A DNA stretch of 9,824 nt from the NCBI GenBank assembly GCA_017547865.1, contig JAFYOA010000108.1, positions 1-9,824 of the forward strand, read 5' to 3'. Under the pieces are notes generated by a model that searched no databases, had not been told where the DNA came from, and was given only the letters and a program-made list of their open reading frames with translations. This DNA comes from Clostridia bacterium (lineage in GTDB: Bacteria; Bacillota_A; Clostridia; Oscillospirales; Acutalibacteraceae). Shown piece after piece: positions 1 to 5,602 of this stretch (within the stretch, counting starts at the first letter, position 1; the number at the start of each line of letters is the position of its first letter). The position numbers and the translations under genes are program-made.

Positions 1-409
1 GACCTATCACAACACCTGGTACTGGGGCTCTGCCTCCGGACTGGCAGATGGTGTGGATTTTGGCTTTAATATCGGCTATGGCTTCGGTGACACTTCCGCA
101 GCCAGTGAAAATATGCTGTTCTACAAGGGCAAGGCTCACAAGCTTTCGCAGGTCACTTTTAATATTCCCATGAAGAACGGCACCGAAGACTACCTGCAGC
201 CCTGGACGTTTACCAGCGACGACGGCCGCTTTGAGATGGCCTTTGCTCCCATTCTGGACCGTGCCTCCAATACGGATTTTAAGATTCTGAAAAGTGACCA
301 ACACCAGGTATTCGGCAAGTTTACCGGCACGGCGGTGCTGGATGACGGCACGACGCTGCAGGTGAAAGACCTGCTCGGTTTTGCCGAAAAAGTGGAAAAC
401 AAGTGGTAA
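1..409 (+). CDS. DUF2804 family protein, C-terminal part (5' end outside window)
   Basis: The open frame enters from the left edge (first full codon at base 2) and ends at TAA 407-409, giving about 135 C-terminal residues. I recognise the DUF2804 family from the run YHNTWYWGSASG followed by GFNIGYGFGDTSAASENMLF, then KAHKLSQVTF, the PWTFTSDDGRFEM segment and the PILDRAS segment. These are the conserved C-terminal blocks of a family usually about 330-370 residues long, so roughly the last 40 percent is visible. The molecular function of DUF2804 is not established. The visible part is a soluble, probably beta-rich protein with no membrane segment. Internal ATG codons (for example at 53) are not starts, because the conserved block begins upstream of them. 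Two terminators follow. The family call is fairly secure; the role is unknown. Confidence 0.85.
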   Translation, partial: TYHNTWYWGSASGLADGVDFGFNIGYGFGDTSAASENMLFYKGKAHKLSQVTFNIPMKNGTEDYLQPWTFTSDDGRFEMAFAPILDRASNTDFKILKSDQHQVFGKFTGTAVLDDGTTLQVKDLLGFAEKVENKW

Positions 410-410
410 A

Positions 411-474
411 CGGGCAGCGCCCGCCTCCAATTCGCGGAAACATCTTGCTTTCGTTTCAGAAAAGCAGCCGCGAA
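411..474 (+). other. structured 3' region after the DUF2804 gene
   Basis: Directly after the stop codon lie a small hairpin (CGGGC AGC GCCCG, 411-423) and a larger two-part one. The outer stem of the larger is TTCGCGG (431-437) with CCGCGAA (468-474). The inner stem is TTGCTTT (445-451) with AAAGCAG (461-467), with a one-sided bulge at 438-444. There is no T-run behind either, so they are not terminators by themselves. They may protect the 3' end of the message or be chance structure. No reading frame here looks coding. Confidence 0.35.
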
Positions 475-494
475 ATACATTTCAACAAAAAACA

Positions 495-537
495 ACCCGG
501 TATCTGTCCAAAAAGTACGGATACCGGGTATTTTTCT
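495..537 (+). terminator. intrinsic terminator of the DUF2804 transcript
   Basis: A perfect 10-bp stem, ACCCGGTATC (495-504) with GATACCGGGT (520-529), is followed by a T-rich tract (TATTTTTCTT, to about 537). It lies 86 bases after the DUF2804 stop codon and points along the plus strand. Confidence 0.85.
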
Positions 538-556
538 TTATATTTAAAATCAGGCT

Positions 557-605
557 AACAGCACTTGCTCCCTCAGGAAATAAGTGCTGTTTTTTATTTT
601 ATTTC
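557..605 (+). terminator. second intrinsic terminator, overlapping the 3' end of the XRE gene
   Basis: A perfect 10-bp stem, AACAGCACTT (557-566) with AAGTGCTGTT (582-591), is followed by a long T-rich tract (590-605). It is a strong plus-strand terminator just after the first one. Its T-tract runs into the last codons of the minus-strand regulator gene. Read on the minus strand, the same stem lies just beyond that gene's stop codon but is followed by AGCCTGATTTT, a poorer T-tract, so it may also end that transcript weakly. Confidence 0.8.
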
Positions 606-836
606 CTGCTCCAGGCTATCAAATTCCGGCGTGGAAAAAAACTCCCCCAGCGTAATTTCAAAACCATCGCATAATTTTTTTATCGTTACCGTACCAGGGT
701 TCAAACTTTCTCCGTTCAATATGCTTTTTACCGTAGCCTGGGGAACAGCTGAAATATTGCTGAGCTTGTTTGGCGTAATGCCTCGTTCCTTACACAGCTG
801 GCGAATTCGATTGGCAATTGCTTCTCTTGTGTCCAT
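594..836 (-). CDS. small XRE/Cro-type helix-turn-helix regulator (80 aa)
   Basis: This is a compact DNA-binding repressor-like protein that is almost entirely one XRE (Cro/C1-type) helix-turn-helix domain. The pattern is RIRQLCKERGI-TPNKLSNISAVPQATVKSILNG (about residues 10-42), then the TVTIKKLCDGFEITLGEFF helices (49-67) that close the domain. No sensor or second domain is present. I chose ATG 836 because GGAGG sits 8 bases upstream (845-849). The in-frame GTG at 863 has no site and would translate through the operator-like leader hairpin. The gene diverges from the AP2-protein gene. Two copies of TAGTGA-N4-TCACTA lie between them, one over each promoter, which suggests that this protein represses itself and its neighbour. 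Repression is inferred. The protein could instead answer to another factor, since XRE regulators of this size often work in phage or mobile modules. Confidence 0.88.
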   Translation of the reverse strand: MDTREAIANRIRQLCKERGITPNKLSNISAVPQATVKSILNGESLNPGTVTIKKLCDGFEITLGEFFSTPEFDSLEQEIK

Positions 837-844
837 GGATATAT

Positions 845-849
845 CCTCC
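845..849 (-). promoter_or_regulatory. ribosome binding site that sets the XRE gene start
   Basis: GGAGG on the minus strand lies 8 bases before ATG 836. It decides between that start and the upstream in-frame GTG at 863. Four of its bases (GGAG, 846-849) are also paired in the leader hairpin at 846-885. Confidence 0.8.
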
Positions 850-891
850 GGTCGGTTTATCACTATCTATGATAAACCACCGGAGTTTTTT
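846..891. promoter_or_regulatory. 15-bp hairpin: leader structure of the XRE mRNA and plus-strand terminator
   Basis: The left arm CTCCGGTCGGTTTATC (846-861) pairs with GATAAACCACCGGAG (871-885) over 15 base pairs, with one bulged C (853) and a 9-base loop. On the plus strand it is followed by six T (886-891), so it has the form of an intrinsic terminator blocking read-through toward the AP2 gene. On the minus strand it would be the first structure of the XRE transcript, because the predicted start is near 885, and it pairs the Shine-Dalgarno bases. That would keep translation of the regulator low. The loop region also contains one operator half-site, TCACTA (860-865). The structure is seen in the sequence; its effect is inferred. 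Confidence 0.6.
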
Positions 892-920
892 ATATTAGTG
901 ACACTTCACTAATTTGAAAA
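892..920 (-). promoter_or_regulatory. candidate promoter of the XRE gene
   Basis: On the minus strand TTTTCA (920-915) and TAATAT (897-892) are separated by 17 bases. Each matches four of six sigma-A consensus bases. The predicted transcription start is near 885, at the foot of the leader hairpin. Operator 1 (894-913) covers the spacer and most of the -10 box, as expected for autorepression. Confidence 0.5.
894..913. promoter_or_regulatory. operator 1, inverted repeat TAGTGA-N4-TCACTA
   Basis: ATTAGTGA (894-901) and TCACTAAT (906-913) form perfect 8-base arms around CACT. The 16-base core (896-911) matches operator 2 in both arms and spacing. The centres are 37 bp apart, about three and a half helical turns. 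It overlaps the predicted XRE promoter. Confidence 0.7.
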
Positions 921-952
921 TTCGTGGTATTATAGTGATATATCACTATAAT
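914..952 (+). promoter_or_regulatory. candidate promoter of the AP2/small membrane protein unit
   Basis: There is a perfect TATAAT at 947-952 with only a weak -35 (GTGGTA, 924-929, 17-base spacer). Alternatively TTGAAA (914-919, five of six consensus) could pair with a poorer -10 in 937-944. Either choice overlaps operator 2. Because the TATAAT box contains the first bases of the ATG at 951, that ATG is unlikely to be the translation start. Confidence 0.5.
929..952. promoter_or_regulatory. operator 2, perfect 24-bp palindrome around the AP2-gene promoter
   Basis: The half ATTATAGTGATA (929-940) is followed by its exact reverse complement (941-952). It contains the same TAGTGA-N4-TCACTA core (933-948) as operator 1. 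Its outer ends create a TATAAT box on each strand: plus 947-952 and minus 934-929. The plus-strand box could serve the AP2 gene, so repressor bound here would block that promoter. Confidence 0.72.
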
Positions 953-958
953 GTATTC

Positions 959-965
959 AAAGAGG
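959..965 (+). promoter_or_regulatory. ribosome binding site that sets the AP2-gene start
   Basis: AAAGAGG lies 6 bases before ATG 972. The in-frame ATG at 951 lies inside the promoter and has no such site, so the protein is taken as 329 rather than 336 residues. Confidence 0.75.
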
Positions 966-971
966 TCACCC

Positions 972-1961
972 ATGCACACGCAGAAAGGCAATAAACCACC
1001 CGCTGCACGCGGACAGCGATACGGACACTGGACCATTCTGGAAAACCAACCTATTTTACAAAATAATAAGCGAAAATGGCTTTGTCGCTGCGATTGTGGT
1101 ACAGAACGTTACGTACAGGAAAACAACTTACTGTACGGTTATACGACCAGCTGCGGCTGTTTGCGAAAAGAAAAAGCTGCGGCGGCTATTTCCCCGGATT
1201 TAACCGGACGGGTGTTCGGTGATTTGACTGTGCTGGAAAAGACAAAACCCAAAAAACTGCGCAGTGGTGTATGGTGGCACTGCATTTGCGCCTGCGGAGA
1301 AGAATGCGATGTACCAGGAACACTGTTAACCACCGGACGAAAAAACCGATGTTCCGGCCGGGCACACATTAGAAATTACAACTACAACGACATAACAGGA
1401 CAAAAATTCGGGCTTCTTACAGCATTGTATCCATCCAAACGATTCGATAAAAGCGGCTCAGTTATATGGCACTGCCAGTGTGAATGCGGTAACGAAACGG
1501 ATGTTTCATACAATAATTTGATGTATACGAACCGAAAAAGCTGCGGATGCCAGAGACAGATACACAACAAAAAATTACCCGAACTATTAACACACATCGA
1601 TGGAACTTCCATCGATTTAATTCGAAGCAAGCGACTTCCTGCCAACAATACAACCGGCCACAAAGGTGTTTATCTGACTAAAGGAAAATACATTGCCAAA
1701 ATCGTTTTTCAGCAGAAAAAATACCATTTGGGAACGTATGTAAATTTAGATGATGCCATACAAGCCCGCAAAGAAGCGGAAGAAATACTATTTGATGCCG
1801 TGGTTGCGCACTACGACCAATGGAAAGCCTTGGCAGACACAGACCCGGCATGGGCAGAAGAAAACCCAGTACAGGTCATTGTGGAACAAAAAATAGACAA
1901 AAGCCTCTCTGTAACACTTTTTCCAAAAATAAGATCACAAAAACCGAGGGATGAAGAATGA
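972..1961 (+). CDS. AP2-domain protein with three zinc-ribbon-like repeats (329 aa)
   Basis: Three tandem repeats of about 50 residues are followed by an AP2-type DNA-binding domain. Each repeat starts G-x-x-[FY]-G-x-[WL]-T and runs into W-x-C-x-C-x-C-G. Repeat 1 spans 14-63 (C38, C40, C42, then CGC 61-63). Repeat 2 spans 79-130 (C104, C106, C108, but only C127, reading CSG). Repeat 3 spans 143-193 (C168, C170, C172, then CGC 191-193). The AP2 domain is about 224-272: NNTTGHKGVYLTKGKYIAKI, then YHLGTYVNLDDAIQARKEAEE. The acidic tail includes WKALADTDPAWAEENPV. Similar AP2 proteins are frequent in Firmicutes genomes and mobile elements, and bacterial AP2 domains are linked to homing endonucleases, but I see no HNH or other nuclease motif here. 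It is probably a DNA-binding protein of unknown role. Codon use is A-rich compared with the metabolic genes. The gene overlaps the next one by four bases and is probably controlled by the divergent XRE protein. Confidence 0.85.
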   Translation: MHTQKGNKPPAARGQRYGHWTILENQPILQNNKRKWLCRCDCGTERYVQENNLLYGYTTSCGCLRKEKAAAAISPDLTGRVFGDLTVLEKTKPKKLRSGVWWHCICACGEECDVPGTLLTTGRKNRCSGRAHIRNYNYNDITGQKFGLLTALYPSKRFDKSGSVIWHCQCECGNETDVSYNNLMYTNRKSCGCQRQIHNKKLPELLTHIDGTSIDLIRSKRLPANNTTGHKGVYLTKGKYIAKIVFQQKKYHLGTYVNLDDAIQARKEAEEILFDAVVAHYDQWKALADTDPAWAEENPVQVIVEQKIDKSLSVTLFPKIRSQKPRDEE

Positions 1962-2134
1962 AAAAGCAAAAACCATGTTATGTGATGGATAAAATTATAT
2001 GGGCACTGAGTACGCTCTTTGTCTTGTTTGCCTCTGTCATTATTCATTGCGCAAAAATAGACAGCACAACCAATCCTTCCAAAGCCGCCATCGAAAAATC
2101 CAGGCGGCTGGCAGAAGAGTGGAAGAAAAAATAA
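1958..2134 (+). CDS. 58-aa single-span membrane protein, translationally coupled to the AP2 gene
   Basis: This short frame begins at ATG 1958 inside the stop of the AP2 gene (ATGA overlap) and ends at TAA 2132-2134. GAGGG (1946-1950) lies 7 bases before the start. The protein has a lysine-rich N-terminus (MKKQKPCYVMDK), one hydrophobic segment at about residues 13-31 (IIWALSTLFVLFASVIIHC), and a charged C-terminal tail (SKAAIEKSRRLAEEWKKK) that could form an amphipathic helix. By the positive-inside rule the orientation is unclear, since both ends are basic. I do not recognise a family. The overlap, the ribosome binding site and the terminator just behind it argue that it is a real gene expressed with the AP2 protein. 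A lipoprotein is unlikely because no LxxC-type lipobox is evident. A small toxin or a membrane partner are possible but unproven readings. Confidence 0.72.
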   Translation: MKKQKPCYVMDKIIWALSTLFVLFASVIIHCAKIDSTTNPSKAAIEKSRRLAEEWKKK

Positions 2135-2138
2135 ACAA

Positions 2139-2176
2139 CGGAGACACCTCTTTTGGAAGTGTCTCCGCTCTTTTTA
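2139..2176. terminator. bidirectional terminator between the cassette and pfk
   Basis: CGGAGACAC (2139-2147) pairs perfectly with GTGTCTCCG (2159-2167). On the plus strand CTCTTTTT follows, four bases after the 58-aa gene ends. On the minus strand TTGTTTATTTTTT follows, so the same hairpin can end the nagB-ppk1-pfk transcript. It is a convergent terminator shared by both units. Confidence 0.88.
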
Positions 2177-2194
2177 TGTACTTAGTCTATATCT

Positions 2195-3268
2195 TTAGTC
2201 GCCGAAGGAGATACCCAGGGTACGGGCCTGCTGAATGATATCGCAGTTCGGGTCTACGTACTTCAGCTTGCCGGCAGATTCTTCCAGCGGGATCGCGGTG
2301 ATCACGTTGTTCTGCAGCACAACCAGCTTGCCAAAGTCGCCGTTGGCGATCAGTTCGGCAGCATGGGCGCCCAGACGGGAAGAGAGAACGCGGTCGTACG
2401 GGCAGGGAGAGCCGCCGCGCTGGGTATGGCCGGGCACGGCCACGCGAATATCGGTGATGCCCTTCTGCTTCAGCTCATCGGCAATGCGGTAGCCGGTGGA
2501 AACAAACTGGGGGTTGGCCTCCAGAGCCTTGCGTTCCTTTTTGGGCAGGGCGGCCACTTCTTTGGAGATGGCGCCTTCTGCCACAGCGATGATGGAGAAG
2601 CGCTTGCCAGCCTTGGTGCGGCGGTTCAGTGCTTTCACCACTTTGTCAATGTCGTAGGGAATTTCCGGCAGCAGCACCACATCGGCGCCGCCGGCAATGC
2701 CGGCAAACAGGGTGATCCAGCCCACTTTGTGGCCCATGATCTCCACAATAAAGGCGCGGCCATGAGAAGCAGCGGTGGTGTGAATGCAATCGATGGCGTT
2801 GGTGGCCACGTCCACGGCACTCTGGAAACCGAAGGTCATATCGGTGCCCCACAGGTCGTTATCAATGGTCTTGGGCAGGCCAATCACGTTCAGACCTTCC
2901 TGGCTCAGCAGGTTGGCGGTCTTCTGAGAACCGTTGCCGCCCAGCACCACCAGGCAATCCAGGCCCAGCTTCTTGTAATTGGTCTTCATGGCCTTTACTT
3001 TGTCCAGGCCGTTTTCGTCCGGTTCACGCATCAGCTTGAACGGCTGACGGGAGGAACCCAGAATGGTGCCGCCCATGGTGAGGATACCGGAGAAATCCTG
3101 GGCGGTAAGCATGCGGTAATTGCCGTAGATCAGGCCCTTATAGCCATCGATAAAGCCGTAGATCTGCACGTTATCGCACAGACGATTCAGGCCTTTCACC
3201 ACGCCGCGCATAGTGGCGTTCAGCGCCTGGCAGTCGCCGCCGCTGGTCAGCATACCGATTTTTAACAT
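2195..3268 (-). CDS. pfkA: 6-phosphofructokinase, PPi/ATP group with GGNGS and PKTIDND motifs (357 aa)
   Basis: It phosphorylates fructose 6-phosphate to fructose 1,6-bisphosphate in glycolysis, in the cytoplasm. Family signatures are clear: SGGDCQALNA (9-18), GGNGS (110-114), LPKTIDND (131-138) with catalytic D136, SHGR (168-171), MGHKVGW (178-184) and the strong PGHTQRGGSPCPYDR sequence (279-293). The phosphoryl donor is uncertain. By E. coli numbering the enzyme has Gly104 (G113), as in ATP enzymes, but Lys124 (K133), as in pyrophosphate enzymes, and Asn (N112) at the Asp103 position. This combination marks a mixed clade common in Clostridia. At 357 residues it is longer than E. coli PfkA (320) and fits the longer group III enzymes. 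AAGGAAG precedes ATG 3268. It lies 38 bases behind ppk1 with no terminator between, and is the last gene before the shared terminator. Confidence 0.95.
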   Translation of the reverse strand: MLKIGMLTSGGDCQALNATMRGVVKGLNRLCDNVQIYGFIDGYKGLIYGNYRMLTAQDFSGILTMGGTILGSSRQPFKLMREPDENGLDKVKAMKTNYKKLGLDCLVVLGGNGSQKTANLLSQEGLNVIGLPKTIDNDLWGTDMTFGFQSAVDVATNAIDCIHTTAASHGRAFIVEIMGHKVGWITLFAGIAGGADVVLLPEIPYDIDKVVKALNRRTKAGKRFSIIAVAEGAISKEVAALPKKERKALEANPQFVSTGYRIADELKQKGITDIRVAVPGHTQRGGSPCPYDRVLSSRLGAHAAELIANGDFGKLVVLQNNVITAIPLEESAGKLKYVDPNCDIIQQARTLGISFGD

Positions 3269-3306
3269 TCTGATGCACTTCCTTTATGTTTCGTTTGAAC
3301 GTTCTT

Positions 3307-5565
3307 TTATTCCGCCGTACCGGCTGCCGCGTAGGCTTCCCGGTAAAACGCTTCCTGGGCGTTCATGGGCGGTTCGTTGTTGATCACCTTGGTGTAGATT
3401 CCGTTTTCCACCTGCAGGCGGGCCTTGCTGTTATCCCGCAGCAGGGTACGGAACATTTCCAGCAAACGGGTGCGAATTTCTTCGCTGTATACCGGTGCAG
3501 CCACTTCCACACGGCGCAGGGTATTGCGGGTCATAAAGTCCGCAGAAGAAATGTACACCTTTTCTTTGCCGGTGCTGCCAAAAATATAAATACGGGAATG
3601 CTCCAGAAAACGACCCACAATGCTGTAAATGCGAATGTTCTCTGTATAGCCGGGCACGCCTGCCTGCAGGCAGCAAATGCCGCGAATGAGCATTTCGATC
3701 TTCACCCCGGCCTGCGAGGCTTCGATCATCTTATCCATGATCCGTTTATCTGTAAGGGAATTGAGCTTGAGACCCACATAGGCGGGCTGGCCTTTTTCGG
3801 CAAGGGCGATCTGCTCGTCGAACATATCGAGGATCTTGCCCTGCAGGCACTTGGGCGCCACCAGCAGGTGCTCGGTTTTTTCCACCACTTCTCCCAAAGA
3901 GAGTGCAGAAAATACCTCGGCGGCTTCGCGGCCAATGGCCGGGTCGGCGGTCATCAGCTGCAGGTCGGTGTACAGACGGGCGGTTTTTTCGTTGTAGTTG
4001 CCGGTGCCCACCTGGGTAATGTATTCCACGCCATTTTCGCCGCGGCGGGTGATCAGGCACAGCTTGGAATGCACCTTCAGCTTATCGATGCCGTAAATCA
4101 CATGGCAGCCGGCATCTTCCAGGCGGCGGGACCATTCGATGTTGTTTTCTTCATCGAAGCGGGCCTTCAGTTCCACCAGCACGTCCACCTGCTTGCCGTT
4201 TTCGGCGGCTTCGGTCAGGGCTTCCACCACCTTGCTGTGCTTGGCCAGGCGGTACAGGGTCATGCGGATGGAAACCACCTGCGGGTCGCGGGCGGCTTCG
4301 TTCAGCAGCTGCAGGAAGGGGTTCACCGATTCAAAGGGCAGCGAGAGCATCCGGTCTTTTTCCTTGATCTGTTCGATCATGGAGCGGCCGGGCTCAATGC
4401 CGGCGGGGCGCTGGGGTACCCGGCGCTCGTAGAAAAGATCCGGACTGCTGCGCAGGGTATCCTGCATGGCAAATACAAAAGAAAGATCGGCGGGCATTTT
4501 GGAGAGGAACACCTGCTCATGGGTCAAACCAAGGCGGTCGCACAGCCAGGTGGTAATGCGCTCGTCCATGGGGCGGGACATTTCCAGCCGCACGGGACAC
4601 AGCTTGCGCCGCTGGCGAATGACCTCTGCCATATGCTCGCGGTAATCCAGGTCTTCGTCCACCACGCTGTCCGCGTCGATATCGGCATTGCGGGTAACGC
4701 GGATGATGGCCTTGGATTTTACACCGTACTTTTTAAAGACCTTGGACAGGAAATGGAGGATCAGCTCTTCTGAAAGGATATAGCAGCCCATGCGGCCCGG
4801 AATGGGGATAAGCCGCTGGATAACACCGCTGCTGCAGGGCACGATGCCCACTTTTTCCTTGTCGTTCTTTTTGCCCAGCTCCGCCACGGCGTACAGGTCT
4901 TTGTTGTTCAGGAACGGGAACGGCTGCTTGCGGCCCACCACCACGGTGGAAAGCAGGGGTTCCACTTCTTTGGTAAAATATTTTTCCAGGTACTTTTTCT
5001 CGGTGGAATTCAGATCTGCAAAGGTAACCAGCGAGATTCCCTGGTGTTCCATGGCGCTCAGCAGGGTGTGGTACACCGCTTCCTTTTTGGGCAGCAGGCT
5101 GCGCACTTCCCGCAGAACAGCCGAAACCTGCTCCATGGGGGTCATGTTGGTTTTGTTTTCGCGGATCTCGTTTTTCAGCAGCATCATATCGTGCAGAGAA
5201 CCCACACGCACCATGAAAAACTCATCCAGATTGGTTTGGAAAATCGAGAGGAAGGTCATGCGCTCGCACAGGGGGTTGTGCTCATCGGCGGCTTCCTCCA
5301 GCACACGCTCGTTGAACTTCAGCCAGGAAAGTTCACGGTTTAAAAAACACAACTGACGGGGCACTTTGGGTGTCGGCACAGGCGCGGCAGCCGGTTCCTG
5401 CACAGGGGTTTCTTCCTCCTGTGCGGGGCTCCACAGCGGTTCAGTCTCATTCATTTTGGTGCCTCCCATAGGCGTTTTTTTGGAGGAAAACAGCACCGCC
5501 GCAGCGACAGCCGCTGCCCCCAGCGCTGCCGAAGACAAAACCGATGATAAAAAATCGGCCTGCAT
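3307..5565 (-). CDS. ppk1: polyphosphate kinase 1, with N-terminal hydrophobic extension (752 aa)
   Basis: PPK1 reversibly transfers the terminal phosphate of ATP to a polyphosphate chain through a phosphohistidine. The domains run in order: an N-terminal helical part beginning CFLNRELSWLKFNERVLEEA (73-92) with TNLDEFFMVRV (111-121), the middle domain, and two phospholipase-D-like catalytic domains. Both key histidines are present: H499 in LKVHSK (the autophosphorylated one, E. coli H435) and H656 in LEHSR (E. coli H592). STGKEKVYISSADFMTRN (664-681) and VGTGNYNEKTARLYTDL (519-535) are also typical. Start 5565 has AGGAGG nine bases upstream. It adds a hydrophobic stretch at residues 5-27 (alanine-rich) and a Pro/Glu linker before the conserved core, so the protein is longer than the roughly 690-residue norm. 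A second start, M38 at 5454, also has a good ribosome binding site. The gene sits 37 bases after nagB in the same direction. Confidence 0.95.
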   Translation of the reverse strand: MQADFLSSVLSSAALGAAAVAAAVLFSSKKTPMGGTKMNETEPLWSPAQEEETPVQEPAAAPVPTPKVPRQLCFLNRELSWLKFNERVLEEAADEHNPLCERMTFLSIFQTNLDEFFMVRVGSLHDMMLLKNEIRENKTNMTPMEQVSAVLREVRSLLPKKEAVYHTLLSAMEHQGISLVTFADLNSTEKKYLEKYFTKEVEPLLSTVVVGRKQPFPFLNNKDLYAVAELGKKNDKEKVGIVPCSSGVIQRLIPIPGRMGCYILSEELILHFLSKVFKKYGVKSKAIIRVTRNADIDADSVVDEDLDYREHMAEVIRQRRKLCPVRLEMSRPMDERITTWLCDRLGLTHEQVFLSKMPADLSFVFAMQDTLRSSPDLFYERRVPQRPAGIEPGRSMIEQIKEKDRMLSLPFESVNPFLQLLNEAARDPQVVSIRMTLYRLAKHSKVVEALTEAAENGKQVDVLVELKARFDEENNIEWSRRLEDAGCHVIYGIDKLKVHSKLCLITRRGENGVEYITQVGTGNYNEKTARLYTDLQLMTADPAIGREAAEVFSALSLGEVVEKTEHLLVAPKCLQGKILDMFDEQIALAEKGQPAYVGLKLNSLTDKRIMDKMIEASQAGVKIEMLIRGICCLQAGVPGYTENIRIYSIVGRFLEHSRIYIFGSTGKEKVYISSADFMTRNTLRRVEVAAPVYSEEIRTRLLEMFRTLLRDNSKARLQVENGIYTKVINNEPPMNAQEAFYREAYAAAGTAE
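5462..5467 (-). promoter_or_regulatory. internal ribosome binding site for an alternative PPK1 start
   Basis: GGGAGG on the minus strand lies 7 bases before the in-frame ATG at 5454 (M38, MNETEPLW). It is about as strong as the site before ATG 5565 (AGGAGG, 5580-5575). Starting here would remove the hydrophobic segment and give a soluble 715-residue enzyme. Confidence 0.55.
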
Positions 5566-5602
5566 GTGCGTTTTCCTCCTTTCGTTTGCAGTATTTAAAA
5601 AA

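Noticed and set aside
837..863. GTG 863 as the start of the XRE protein
   Set aside because: No ribosome binding site. The added nine codons would be translated from the leader hairpin, while ATG 836 has GGAGG at 8 bases.
951..971. Upstream ATG 951 for the AP2 protein
   Set aside because: It lies in the TATAAT box of the likely promoter and lacks a ribosome binding site, whereas ATG 972 has AAAGAGG at a 6-base distance.
594..2134. Insertion sequence or integrase-borne element around the cassette
   Set aside because: The cassette looks acquired, but I found no transposase, integrase, terminal inverted repeats or flanking target duplication.
1999..2238. 79-residue plus-strand frame overlapping the 58-aa gene
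   Set aside because: It is out of frame with the coupled 58-aa gene, runs through the bidirectional terminator and into pfk, and has no ribosome binding site.
2363..3265. 300-residue plus-strand frame opposite pfk
   Set aside because: Antisense shadow of a conserved gene; its His/Gly/Ala-rich product has no ribosome binding site or recognisable motif.
3286..4773. Long plus-strand frame opposite ppk1 (495 residues)
   Set aside because: Antisense to a clearly conserved PPK1. The His/Gly/Ala/Gln-rich product is the usual shadow of a GC-rich gene.
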